From NCBI RefSeq assembly GCF_965228705.1, contig NZ_OZ245832.1, forward strand, positions 372,001-436,000: a stretch of DNA of 64,000 nucleotides, given 5' to 3'. This document shows positions 17,442 to 26,261 of this stretch, piece after piece. The translations under genes were made by a program, and so were the position numbers. The notes under the pieces were generated by a model that saw only the letters and a program-made list of their open reading frames with translations, ran no database searches and had not been told where the DNA came from. Every line of letters starts with the position of its first letter. Position 1 is the stretch's first letter. The DNA is from Croceimicrobium sp965228705 (GTDB taxonomy: Bacteria; Bacteroidota; Bacteroidia; Flavobacteriales; Schleiferiaceae).

Positions 17442-19463
17442 ATGAAACAAAAAATCTTTTCCATCGCTATTGCAGCCCTTGCGCTTGCATCTTGTTCCAA
17501 AGAGGACTCTCAGCAAGCTGTGCTCAACCCTTCGGTTGAAACCAATCTGAAGGAAGTGAAATTCCCATCCGACTTTAATTTCAGCACTGCGCGTGAGGTT
17601 GAGGCTCAGGTAATGGTTTTAGGATTAAATGATCAGCCTTTAGGCGGAACCCGCGTAAGCTTTTACAAAGGAAACCCTGAGCAAGGCGGAAAATTAATCG
17701 GTGTTGGTGTTACCAATCCCGCCGGGATGTTGGAAATGCCTTTAAGCGTTCCCGCTTATACCAAAGATATTTATGTTGTTAGTCATACTACCGGTTTTGC
17801 TAATCAGCAAGTAGTAGCAGCCGCCGACTTTAATATCACTTTCGGCGGAAAGCCTCAAGCTCGCAATTTCGGTTTCGGAAAAACCAGCGGCGTACAGGCC
17901 GTTACCCCAATTTCTGGAAACTATTATTATATGGGTGGCTTCACCACTGGTTCAGAAGCTGGATTCCCTTCTTACTTAGAAAACCCTGCTGATGTGATCA
18001 CTCAGGATTTCTTAGATGATGTGAATGCTTCTTTACCGGAAAGCTCTCCAGTACCCGTTTACAATCCATCCTATTTAACAGTAGGAAATGAATTAGACGT
18101 GGTAATCGATGACCGTAGTGATGTTTGGGTAACCTTTATTTCGGAAGGTGCCGGATACCGCAATGCTTTGGGTTACTATGTATTCGATTCTTCCAATCCT
18201 CCTGCCACTCCTGGTGATATCGATTCTATTTTCGTGGTATTACCTAATGCTTCCTTAGATGGATCAGGTGGTAAATTAAATGCTGGCGATAAAGTGAAAT
18301 TAGGCACCTTCGACGGTGGAAAAACCATTAGCTGGGTACTTTTCCAAAATGCCTGGACCGGTTCGGGTGTAAATGTAAATGCACCGAAGTACTATTCTCG
18401 TATCGACTTCAATACCAATGAAAGCGATCCTACCAAACGTCAACACACAGTACAATTAGCCGATATTGGTCGTCAGCTTTTATTAAATGGTTTCGAAGAT
18501 CAAACCCGTAGTAATAACGGTTCTGATAATGACTTTAACGACTTAGTATTCTATGTAACTGCTAACCCTTGGGAAAACGTAAACATCGGTGGTATTCCTC
18601 CCGTAACTCCAGAGAACGATTGTGATAATGATGGTGTTTCTGACGAAAGTGATGACTTCCCATGTGATGCTAGCCGCGCCGTACGCAATACCTACACAGG
18701 TACCTTAGCTTACGAAGACTTATGGCCTTCTCAAGGTGACTACGATTTCAACGATATGGTGGTAGACTACGAAATTGACCACATCTTAAACGGAGCCAAC
18801 AAATTGGTAGAGATTGAAGCCGATTGGACTGTACGCGCCATTGGTGCCGGATACGAAAACGGATTTGGTTACAGCTTCGATGGCTTGAGCCCTTCAGTAA
18901 TCACCAGCGTAAACGGACATAATTTAAGCAAGAACATCATCACCAATGCTTCCAATGGAGTAGAGGCGGGTCAGAGCGATGCTACTATTATCGCCTTCGA
19001 CAATGTGTTCGATGTAATGCCTAATCCTGGCACTAAATTCATCAATACGGTTCCTGGCGAAGCTTCGGTGAATCCGGTAACTGTAAGCCAGAAAATTACT
19101 TTCAGTAGCCCCCAAATTCAGTCTCAAGTTGGTTTACCTCCTTACAATGCCTTCATCTTCGTAAATGGAGATCGTGGACGCGAGGTGCACTTAGCCGACA
19201 AAATGCCGACTGATTTAGCCGATGCCAATTACTTTGGTCGCGATGGCGATGCTACCGACTTAAACAGTGAATACACCTATAAAACTGCCAACGGATTACC
19301 CTGGGCGATCAATATCAGCGAAAGCTTTGCCTACCCAGTGGAATACACACCCGTAAATGAAGCTTACCTCAATTTTACCAGCTGGGCAATCAGCGGAGGT
19401 AGCAGCTATGCCGATTGGTTTACCGACGGTGTTGGCAACCGAGATCTGTCTAAGATCTATTAA
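17442..19463 (+). CDS. DUF4114/LruC domain lipoprotein, copy 1
   Basis: 673 residues. The signal ends in a lipobox (LASCS). The N-terminal region contains FSTAREVEAQVMV and PLGGTRVSFYKG, resembling a carboxypeptidase-regulatory-like beta domain. About 355-375: NNGSDNDFNDLVFYV, a DUF4114 signature. About 385-410: an Asp-rich calcium-type segment, DCDNDGVSDESDDFPCD. About 415-673: LruC domain with LWPSQGDYDFNDMVVDYEID. LruC proteins are exported Bacteroidota/Leptospira proteins of unclear function. The second copy at 19734 is closely related through the whole length. The ATG at 17442 is chosen; a TTG lies 9 nt upstream. Confidence 0.88.
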   Translation: MKQKIFSIAIAALALASCSKEDSQQAVLNPSVETNLKEVKFPSDFNFSTAREVEAQVMVLGLNDQPLGGTRVSFYKGNPEQGGKLIGVGVTNPAGMLEMPLSVPAYTKDIYVVSHTTGFANQQVVAAADFNITFGGKPQARNFGFGKTSGVQAVTPISGNYYYMGGFTTGSEAGFPSYLENPADVITQDFLDDVNASLPESSPVPVYNPSYLTVGNELDVVIDDRSDVWVTFISEGAGYRNALGYYVFDSSNPPATPGDIDSIFVVLPNASLDGSGGKLNAGDKVKLGTFDGGKTISWVLFQNAWTGSGVNVNAPKYYSRIDFNTNESDPTKRQHTVQLADIGRQLLLNGFEDQTRSNNGSDNDFNDLVFYVTANPWENVNIGGIPPVTPENDCDNDGVSDESDDFPCDASRAVRNTYTGTLAYEDLWPSQGDYDFNDMVVDYEIDHILNGANKLVEIEADWTVRAIGAGYENGFGYSFDGLSPSVITSVNGHNLSKNIITNASNGVEAGQSDATIIAFDNVFDVMPNPGTKFINTVPGEASVNPVTVSQKITFSSPQIQSQVGLPPYNAFIFVNGDRGREVHLADKMPTDLADANYFGRDGDATDLNSEYTYKTANGLPWAINISESFAYPVEYTPVNEAYLNFTSWAISGGSSYADWFTDGVGNRDLSKIY

Positions 19464-19466
19464 AAC

Positions 19467-19490
19467 GTCCCTATCTATACCCCTCTATAC
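19467..19490 (+). repeat. 24-bp sequence identical to one after the second LruC gene (copy 1)
   Basis: Starts 3 bp after the stop of the first LruC gene. It begins GTCCCTATCTATACCCC and is identical over 24 bp to 21762-21785. It sits between the stop and a terminator hairpin in both loci. Confidence 0.9.
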
Positions 19491-19498
19491 AGAGAAAC

Positions 19499-19538
19499 AG
19501 TCCGGCCCTGGAGCAATCCTTGGTCGGGCTTTTTTTTT
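19499..19538 (+). terminator. Intrinsic terminator after LruC copy 1
   Basis: AGTCCG (19499-19504) pairs with CGGGCT (19525-19530), with one wobble, and the inner CC/GG pairs extend the stem. A run of nine Ts follows (19530-19538). Confidence 0.75.
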
Positions 19539-19733
19539 GGGGCCTTAGGGAGTAAAGCTTTTAATTAGGATTTAGTAATACCTTAAATTGCTGTAATTCA
19601 ATATTTAAACTGATAATCGATTGAAAAATGCATTTCGTCTATTCGTCGTGAATTCTCGGATGCTCGTCGATTTTTAGCCTTGGTCCATGGGCTTTCTCCG
19701 CACTTTTGGAGAGTACAAAAGAACAAAGCCCTT

Positions 19734-21758
19734 ATGAAAACGAAAGTTCTGTCCATCGCCTTAATTACTGCTCTGACGATTGCTTGTCAGAAAGATGAGG
19801 AAGTGCAATCTATTTCTTCACCGCAGGTATATTCAGATATCAAGGATTTACAAATTCCGGCCGATTTCGATTTCTCGACTGCTCGTGAAATTCAGGCGGC
19901 GATCACCGTTAAAGGATTAAAAGATCAGCCTTTAGGGGGCAAGCGTGTAAGCTTTTACAAAGGAGATCCCGATTTAGGTGCAGAGCTTATTGGCGTAGGG
20001 GTAACCAATCCGGCTGGTATGTTGGATATGCCTTTACAGGTTCCTGCTTATACAGATGAAGTAACCGTTCTGGTACATTCCAATGGCTTTGCCAACAAAC
20101 AAGTAGTTTCTTCTTTAAACGATATTCAGATCGATTTCGGCGGTAAGCCACTCGATCGTAGCATGGGCCTGGGTAAAATGGCCGGCGGTCTTTCTTTAAG
20201 TCCGGCGGGAGCCAATTATTACTATATGGGCTCATTCAGCACCGGTACTTATGAGGGCTTGCCTAATTATTTAGAGAATCCTGGTGATAATATCAGTCAG
20301 CAGTTTTTAGACGACATCAATGCTTCTCTACCTGAGAACGTATCTATTCCTCAGAATAATCCGTCCTACCTTACCGTGGGCAATGAGCTGGATGTGGTGG
20401 TAGAAGACCGTAGTGATGTTTGGGTAACCTTTGTTAGTGAAGGCGCATCCTACCGCAATACCCTGGCTTATTATGTTTTTGATACGGATAATCCTCCTGC
20501 GACTCCGGCAGATATCGACTCTATTTATGTGATATTCCCCAATGCATCTTTCTTAAATGGAGGAGGGCAATTACTGGCTGGCGACAAAGTGAAGTTGGGC
20601 ACCTTTGAAGGTGGAAAAACCATTAGCTGGGTATTGGTACAAAAAGGCTGGTCGGGCACGGGTGTGAACCTGAACAATCCGAAGTTCTATTCTAATATCG
20701 ACTTTAATACGGCTGAATCAGAGCCCAGCAAACGTCAGCATACCGTACAATTATTAGATATTGGTCGTGAGCGTTTAATCAATGCTTTTGAAGATCAAAC
20801 CCGCAGTAATAACGGTTCGGATAATGATTTTAACGATCTGGTATTCTATGTAACCGCCAACCCCTGGGAGAATGTAAACACCGGTGGTATTCCACCTGTA
20901 ACGCCTGAAGATGACTGCGATGATGATGGCGTTTCCGACGAAAGTGATGATTTTCCATGTGATGCCAGTCGCGCTGTACGCAGCACCTTTACCGGAACTT
21001 TGGCTTACGAAGACTTATGGCCTTCACAAGGTGACTACGACTTTAACGATTTGGTGGTGGATTATGAGATCGATCACATCTTAAACGGTTCTAACTTATT
21101 AGTGGAAGTGGAAGCCGATTGGACTATCCGCGCTGTTGGAGCTGGTTTCGACAATGGCTTTGGTTGGAGCTTCGATGGCTTGAATCCTAATGTGGTGAGC
21201 AGTGTAAACGGTCAGAATTTGAATGAAGGATTGATTTCGAATTCAGCCAATGGCACGGAAGGCGGACAAAGCTCAGCTACCATTATTGCCTTCGACAATG
21301 TATTTAATGTAATGCCTAATCAGGGTACGCAGTTTATCAATACCCTTCCGGGTGAAGCAACTCAAAGTCCGGTTACGGTAAGTAATAAAGTGGTGTTTAC
21401 TAGTCCACAACAACAGGCTACCGTAGGTTTACCTCCTTACAATCCATTCATCTTCGTAAATGGTGATCGTACTAAGGAAGTGCATTTAGCGGACAAGATG
21501 CCAACGGATCTGGCCAATGTGTCGGACTTCGGAACCGGATCGGATGCGACGAATGTAAACGGAAACTTTACTTATAAAACTGCAAATGGATTGCCTTGGG
21601 CTATTCATATCAGCGAAAGCTTTGATTATCCGGCGGAATTTCAGCCGATAAATGAGGCTTACTTAAACTTCGCAATCTGGGCTACCAGCGGCGGAGCCAG
21701 CAATAGCGATTGGTTTACCGATGCTATTGGCAACCGCGAAGAGACGAAGATCTTTTAA
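19734..21758 (+). CDS. DUF4114/LruC domain lipoprotein, copy 2
   Basis: 674 residues, paralogous to the gene just upstream over its full length: same lipobox type (TIACQ), PLGGKRVSFYKG, NNGSDNDFNDLVFYV, DCDDDGVSDESDDFPCD and LWPSQGDYDFNDLVVDYEID. Differences are concentrated in surface-type loops between motifs. It therefore looks like a tandem gene duplication. The ATG at 19734 gives the lipoprotein signal; the longer reading from 19680 (TTG) would place 18 residues before it. It is followed by the same 24-bp sequence and a different terminator hairpin. Confidence 0.88.
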   Translation: MKTKVLSIALITALTIACQKDEEVQSISSPQVYSDIKDLQIPADFDFSTAREIQAAITVKGLKDQPLGGKRVSFYKGDPDLGAELIGVGVTNPAGMLDMPLQVPAYTDEVTVLVHSNGFANKQVVSSLNDIQIDFGGKPLDRSMGLGKMAGGLSLSPAGANYYYMGSFSTGTYEGLPNYLENPGDNISQQFLDDINASLPENVSIPQNNPSYLTVGNELDVVVEDRSDVWVTFVSEGASYRNTLAYYVFDTDNPPATPADIDSIYVIFPNASFLNGGGQLLAGDKVKLGTFEGGKTISWVLVQKGWSGTGVNLNNPKFYSNIDFNTAESEPSKRQHTVQLLDIGRERLINAFEDQTRSNNGSDNDFNDLVFYVTANPWENVNTGGIPPVTPEDDCDDDGVSDESDDFPCDASRAVRSTFTGTLAYEDLWPSQGDYDFNDLVVDYEIDHILNGSNLLVEVEADWTIRAVGAGFDNGFGWSFDGLNPNVVSSVNGQNLNEGLISNSANGTEGGQSSATIIAFDNVFNVMPNQGTQFINTLPGEATQSPVTVSNKVVFTSPQQQATVGLPPYNPFIFVNGDRTKEVHLADKMPTDLANVSDFGTGSDATNVNGNFTYKTANGLPWAIHISESFDYPAEFQPINEAYLNFAIWATSGGASNSDWFTDAIGNREETKIF

Positions 21759-21761
21759 TAA

Positions 21762-21785
21762 GTCCCTATCTATACCCCTCTATAC
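21762..21785 (+). repeat. 24-bp sequence identical to one after the first LruC gene (copy 2)
   Basis: Identical over 24 bp to 19467-19490 and at nearly the same distance (3 bp) from the stop codon. The flanking bases on both sides differ between copies. Confidence 0.9.
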
Positions 21786-21792
21786 GAGAGCT

Positions 21793-21825
21793 AACCCGGC
21801 TACTGATTTCATTGGTAGTCGGGTT
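21793..21825 (+). terminator. Hairpin after LruC copy 2
   Basis: AACCCGGCTAC (21793-21803) pairs with GTAGTCGGGTT (21815-21825) with one G-T pair and an 11-nt loop. There is only a short, interrupted T tract, so termination may be partial. Confidence 0.6.
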
Positions 21826-21908
21826 TAGTTCATTTTAGGTGCCTGACAATTCGGCCGATTTGGCAAGAGGGCAGGGCCTTTGCGGCCTGAAGGGAAAACA
21901 TTTCAAAT

Positions 21909-22337
21909 ATGTCAAAAGTACAAGCGAACGACACTGTAGTAGTGCATTACCAAGGCCGTCTGGAAAGTGGCGAAGTATTCGATGATTCTAATGGTCGCGA
22001 TCCACTGGAGATTAGCCTAGGCCAGGGAATGGTAATTCCTGGTTTCGAGAATGCCCTTATCGACATGGAAGTTAGCGAGAAGAAAACCGTGAACATTCCT
22101 GCCGCTGAGGCCTATGGTGAGCATCGTGCCGAATTGGTGCAGGAAGTTCCCAAGAACCAATTACCGGAAGAAATTAAGCCTGAAGTAGGTATGCAATTGG
22201 TATCTCAAACCCCTGATGGGCAGCAGATCCCACTGATTGTAACCGAAGTAGGTGAAGAAGCGATTACCGTAGATGCCAATCCTCCTTTAGCAGGAAAAGA
22301 TCTGATTTTCGATCTGGAATTGGTAGCAATCAAATAA
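21909..22337 (+). CDS. FKBP-type peptidyl-prolyl isomerase, SlyD-like
   Basis: 142 residues. FKBP half with VVVHYQGRLESGEVFDDSN, PLEISLGQGMVIPGFENAL and the IF (insert-in-flap) chaperone domain in the middle (about 70-125), containing AAEAYGEH and PKNQLP. This is the SlyD layout but without the metal-binding His-rich tail. Known role: prolyl isomerisation and chaperone activity in the cytosol. It is a single gene, directly upstream of tRNA-Pro. Confidence 0.9.
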   Translation: MSKVQANDTVVVHYQGRLESGEVFDDSNGRDPLEISLGQGMVIPGFENALIDMEVSEKKTVNIPAAEAYGEHRAELVQEVPKNQLPEEIKPEVGMQLVSQTPDGQQIPLIVTEVGEEAITVDANPPLAGKDLIFDLELVAIK

Positions 22338-22373
22338 GCCAGAGGAGACGGGGATTTCGGGTCTAAAAAAGGC

Positions 22374-22403
22374 TTTGCAATTCCATTTCCTTAATTATAT
22401 TTG
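22374..22403 (+). promoter_or_regulatory. Bacteroidota-type promoter for tRNA-Pro
   Basis: TTTG (22374-22377), 18 nt, TATATTTG (22396-22403): both consensus elements are exact. The tRNA begins at 22427, so a short 5' leader is expected. Confidence 0.8.
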
Positions 22404-22426
22404 CAGCCCGCAAAATACGCGGGCAT

Positions 22427-22499
22427 CGGGATGTAGCTCAGTTGGTAGAGTACACGTCTGGGGGGCGTGTGGTCGCTGGTTCAAGTCCAGTCATCCCGA
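22427..22499 (+). tRNA. tRNA-Pro (anticodon GGG)
   Basis: 73-nt cloverleaf. The acceptor CGGGATG (22427-22433) pairs with CATCCCG (22492-22498), then discriminator A. The D stem is GCTC/GAGT. The anticodon stem is CACGT/GCGTG with loop CTGGGGG, giving anticodon GGG (reads CCC/CCU). The T arm is GCTGG-TTCAAGT-CCAGT. The 3' CCA is not encoded. It has its own promoter and terminator, and the defence-type region begins about 470 bp downstream. Confidence 0.96.
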
Positions 22500-22508
22500 C
22501 GAATTTTT

Positions 22509-22545
22509 AGGACTCTCTTCTTTTTGGAAGGGAGTCCTTTTTTTT
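22509..22545 (+). terminator. Intrinsic terminator after tRNA-Pro
   Basis: GGACTCTCTTC (22510-22520) pairs with GAAGGGAGTCC (22527-22537) with one wobble, followed by a T run. Confidence 0.88.
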
Positions 22546-22966
22546 ATTTGGGGCATTTCAAATGGCCAGGCGTATAGGTGTTAATGAGAAATTAATTTGG
22601 AGTTCTAAAATTTTAGTAATCGACTCATTCTATAAATTATAAACGTCGAAGGCATTTTAAGAATTTACTCCTTCTTTATTATTGGATTTCAACATCTGAT
22701 TATTTCTTAGCTTTAGGAGCCCATTAATCTGAATTTAAATGGAATCAAATTGCTGCTTCTCCTTTTGTCAGAATCTTGTCATAACTGCATATTAGTCAAC
22801 CTTGATATATTTTGTGGAGCTTGAGAAGAATAGCCTGCTCACAATCTGGTGTTTTTGGTTTTTATGAAGCCGCGTGAAAAGGCGAAAGCAGCTAAAAAGT
22901 GATTTTTTGGGAAAGGCTCAGATGGAATTGATGAAATTTGAAACCGATAAACAGAACTTATACTAA
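22546..22966. other. Non-coding spacer between tRNA-Pro and hsdM
   Basis: About 420 bp, visibly AT-rich, with no long open reading frame, repeat or tRNA fragment that I can recognise. It presumably contains the hsdM promoter, but no exact TAnnTTTG element was found. It may mark the left edge of the acquired region. Confidence 0.5.
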
Positions 22967-24514
22967 ATGTCAAAAAAGAGCGGAAAGGTCAGCGAAGAGC
23001 CCTTAGAGAAACAACTTTGGAAATCGGCTGACAAGTTGAGAAAGAACATTGATGCTGCGGAGTACAAGCACATTGTTCTTGGATTAATTTTCCTGAAATA
23101 CATTTCTGATGCCTTTGAGGAGCTCTACGACAAATTAAAGGCTGGGGAAGGTGATTTAGCCGGAGCCGATCCGGAAGACAAAGACGAATACAAAGCCGAG
23201 AATGTATTCTTTGTGCCCGAAAAAGCCCGTTGGTCTTATTTACTTTCTCAAGGCAAGCAACCTACCATTGGGAAATCTGTGGATGAAGCCATGGATTTCA
23301 TTGAAAAGGAAAATGCTTCCTTGAAAGGGGTTTTGCCCAAAGTGTATGCCCGGCAAAACCTTGATCCCACCAGTTTGGGGGAACTCATTGACCTGATTGG
23401 AAACATTGCCCTGGGGGATACCAAATCCCGTAGTGCTGATGTGCTTGGGCATGTATTTGAATACTTCTTGGGAGAATTTGCCCTGGCAGAAGGTAAAAAG
23501 GGAGGCCAGTTCTATACCCCTAGAAGCGTAGTTGAATTGCTGGTTGAAATGCTCGAGCCCTACTCAGGCAGGGTATTCGATCCTTGTTGTGGATCGGGTG
23601 GAATGTTTGTTCAATCGGAAGAATTTGTGACCAGTCATCAAGGGCGTATTAATGATATTTCCATATACGGACAGGAAAGTAACCAGACTACCTGGCGACT
23701 GGCGAAAATGAATTTAGCCATTCGAGGCATTGATAGCTCGCAAGTAAAATGGAATAATGAAGGCTCTTTCCTGAATGATGCTCATAAAGACCTTAAGGCC
23801 GATTACATCATTGCCAACCCACCCTTTAATGTGAGTGATTGGAGCGGTGATTTGCTCCGTAAGGATGGCCGTTGGAAATACGGTACCCCACCTACAGGCA
23901 ATGCTAATTATGCCTGGATACAACATTTCATGTACCACTTGGCACCAAGCGGACAAGCAGGTTTTGTATTGGCAAAAGGAGCATTGACTTCTAAAAGTGG
24001 CGGTGAAGGTGACATTAGAAGGGAACTGGTGGAAGCGGATTTAATTGATTGCATTGTAAACCTTCCTGCCAAGTTGTTTTTGAATACCCAAATTCCTGCT
24101 TCGCTGTGGTTTATGAGTCGTAACCGTAGCAATGGCAAGTTTAGAAACCGTACAGGCGAAATTCTCTTTATTGATGCCCGAAATCTGGGGCATTTGATTA
24201 ACCGTAGAACCAAGGAGCTTTCTCAGGAAGACATTGACCAGATAACCAACACCTACCACAATTGGCGAAATACCGATGGCAATTATGAAGATATAAAAGG
24301 CTTCTGCGCTTCTGCCACCAAAGAACGAGTGGCTGAACTGGAATATGTACTCACCCCTGGTCGCTATGTAGGCTTGGCAGCCGAAGAAGATGACTTTGAC
24401 TTTGCCCAACGCATTAGTAGCCTAAAAGCTGAGTTTGAAGCCCAGCTCAAAGAAGAGGCTCAACTCAATGAACGCATTGCCGCTAACCTCATAAAAGTGA
24501 AAATTGATGGGTGA
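22967..24514 (+). CDS. hsdM: Type I restriction-modification DNA methyltransferase subunit HsdM
   Basis: 515 residues, a normal HsdM length. An N-terminal helical HsdM_N domain begins EKQLWKSADKLRKNIDAAEYKHIVLGLIFLKY style (about 14-45). The SAM-binding motif DPCCGSGGM starts at residue 205; GQFYTPRSVVELLVEML precedes it. The catalytic motif NPPF is at about 284-287, marking an N6-adenine enzyme. With HsdS it methylates the target; with HsdR it forms the restriction complex. Its end overlaps hsdS by 8 bp. It is the first gene of the seven-gene defence-type run. Confidence 0.96.
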   Translation: MSKKSGKVSEEPLEKQLWKSADKLRKNIDAAEYKHIVLGLIFLKYISDAFEELYDKLKAGEGDLAGADPEDKDEYKAENVFFVPEKARWSYLLSQGKQPTIGKSVDEAMDFIEKENASLKGVLPKVYARQNLDPTSLGELIDLIGNIALGDTKSRSADVLGHVFEYFLGEFALAEGKKGGQFYTPRSVVELLVEMLEPYSGRVFDPCCGSGGMFVQSEEFVTSHQGRINDISIYGQESNQTTWRLAKMNLAIRGIDSSQVKWNNEGSFLNDAHKDLKADYIIANPPFNVSDWSGDLLRKDGRWKYGTPPTGNANYAWIQHFMYHLAPSGQAGFVLAKGALTSKSGGEGDIRRELVEADLIDCIVNLPAKLFLNTQIPASLWFMSRNRSNGKFRNRTGEILFIDARNLGHLINRRTKELSQEDIDQITNTYHNWRNTDGNYEDIKGFCASATKERVAELEYVLTPGRYVGLAAEEDDFDFAQRISSLKAEFEAQLKEEAQLNERIAANLIKVKIDG

Positions 24515-25613
24515 GTGGAAGGAAGTTGAGCTTTCCGAACTTATTGATTTCGGAAATGGAAAGAAAAAACCTGAGTCTGAAGGAGACATTCCGATCTATG
24601 GTGGAAATGGAATTTTAGGTTATTCTGCGGATTTCAACTATGAAAATGAGACGATAATTATTGGACGTGTTGGTGCTTATTGTGGTTCAGTTTATTATGA
24701 AAACAAACCTATTTGGGTATCGGACAATGCATTAGCGGCTAAGGCAATAAATGGTAATTCGACAAAATTTCTTTATTACTTCCTGAAAAACGCCAACCTC
24801 AATCAACATGCAGGTGGTTCAAGCCATCCCTTGGTAACTCAGACATTACTCAATTCACTTGAATACGATATCTGTATTGATAAAACAGAACAAAAAGCAA
24901 TAGCAGAGGTCCTTTCCAGCTTAGACGACAAAATTGACCTGCTGCACCGCCAAAACCAAACTTTAGAGCAGATGGCGGAGACGCTTTTTCGGCAGTGGTT
25001 TGTGGAGGAAGCGGATGAGGATTGGGCAATAAGAACTTTAAATGATGTATTATCGGTTAAAGGAGGAACAACACCCAGTACTAAGAATCCTGATTATTGG
25101 GATGGTGATATACACTGGACGTCACCGAGAGATATTACTTCCTTGAATTCAATCTATTTATTTGATACTGAGAGAAAAATTACTGAAGAGGGGCTAAGAA
25201 AGATTAGTTCAGGGTTACTTCCAAAGGGAACACTTCTAATGTCTTCTCGTGCACCAGTTGGTGTATTGGCCTTTACGGAAGTTCCAATAGCAATTAATCA
25301 GGGGTACATAGCCGTACTGGATAACAAAGGTTTTACTAAGGAATTTTTGTACTTATGGTTGAAAACTAATATAGATTATGTTCAGAGTTATGCCAACGGT
25401 TCAACTTTTCTTGAAATATCTAAAACGGCGTTTAAGTCTTTGGAGATTCAGTCTCCACCAACTGAATTAAGGAATGAGTTTCAAAAATTGATAATTCCCA
25501 ATTTTGAGAAAATCAAATCCAACCAAACCCAAATCCTGACTCTCACTGCCTTACGAGATACGCTACTGCCTAAATTGATGAGCGGCGAAGTAAGAATTGA
25601 CACAGATGAATAA
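24507..25613 (+). CDS. hsdS: Type I restriction specificity subunit HsdS
   Basis: 368 residues with two target-recognition domains (about 1-150 and 175-330) separated by the conserved helix DDKIDLLHRQNQTLEQMAETLFRQWF (about 138-163) and ended by a second (LTALRDTLLPKLMSGEVRI). Each TRD reads half of a bipartite site; the site cannot be predicted from sequence. The ATG at 24507 is preferred to the TTG at 24504. It overlaps hsdM by 8 bp upstream and the Abi_C-like gene by 8 bp downstream. Confidence 0.94.
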   Translation: MGEWKEVELSELIDFGNGKKKPESEGDIPIYGGNGILGYSADFNYENETIIIGRVGAYCGSVYYENKPIWVSDNALAAKAINGNSTKFLYYFLKNANLNQHAGGSSHPLVTQTLLNSLEYDICIDKTEQKAIAEVLSSLDDKIDLLHRQNQTLEQMAETLFRQWFVEEADEDWAIRTLNDVLSVKGGTTPSTKNPDYWDGDIHWTSPRDITSLNSIYLFDTERKITEEGLRKISSGLLPKGTLLMSSRAPVGVLAFTEVPIAINQGYIAVLDNKGFTKEFLYLWLKTNIDYVQSYANGSTFLEISKTAFKSLEIQSPPTELRNEFQKLIIPNFEKIKSNQTQILTLTALRDTLLPKLMSGEVRIDTDE

Positions 25614-26250
25614 GCTCAAAACTGTTATAGAAGAATATCGCGACTGGGCTGGTTTATCCACTTATATAGACCGAATAGAAACACATATAGAAATTGATTT
25701 TAGTCACTCACTTGAAAATGCCAAAGCACTGTTAGAGAGTGTGGGAAAAGAAATCTGTAAAAAAAATAACGTTGAATTAGGTATAAATCCTTCTGTGAAC
25801 AGTGTTTTGAAAAAGTGCTTTTCTTCAATGGGTTATGCTAATGGCACACTGGTCAATCAAGTTTCATCCGCATTGGCAACCATCGCACAGCAGGTCGGTG
25901 AATTAAGAAATGATATAGGTCTAACTTCTCACGGTAAGTCCTTGGATGAAATTAAGCTACGAAATAGCAAAGTAGATGTACTTACTAGAGAATTTTTAAT
26001 CGATACAGTAGAAACGGTTTGCATATTCATCATTCGCAACTACGAAAGCAAAAAAGAAAAGAAAATCGCTGAACAGATGGAAGACACCTTGGATTATTGG
26101 GAAGCCGAAGATTTTAATGAATTCTGGGATGATGCCTTTGGGGAATTCTCCATGGGAGATTATTCCTACACCGCTAGTGATATACTATTCAATGTGGACA
26201 AACAGGCCTATGTAAACGAATACAAGGTATTTACTGAAAATGAAGAATAA
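25606..26250 (+). CDS. Abortive-infection C-terminal domain-like protein
   Basis: 214 residues. The segment IAQQVGELRNDIGLTSHGKS (about residues 86-105) carries the LRN and HG signature of the Abi_C-type domain (PF14355) found in several phage-defence proteins. An N-terminal helical region (about 1-80) precedes it, with LESVGKEICKKNNVEL. The C-terminal third is acidic (DYWEAEDFNEFWDDAFGEF). The activity is unknown; HG-type motifs suggest a possible nucleic-acid or RNA-related role, as inference. The start ATG overlaps the hsdS stop (ATGAATAA), so it is coupled to the RM operon. Confidence 0.65.
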   Translation: MNKLKTVIEEYRDWAGLSTYIDRIETHIEIDFSHSLENAKALLESVGKEICKKNNVELGINPSVNSVLKKCFSSMGYANGTLVNQVSSALATIAQQVGELRNDIGLTSHGKSLDEIKLRNSKVDVLTREFLIDTVETVCIFIIRNYESKKEKKIAEQMEDTLDYWEAEDFNEFWDDAFGEFSMGDYSYTASDILFNVDKQAYVNEYKVFTENEE

Positions 26251-26261
26251 AACCGAAACTC

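Noticed and set aside
22375..22584. Reading frame over the tRNA-Pro region
   Set aside because: It spans the tRNA, its promoter and its terminator.
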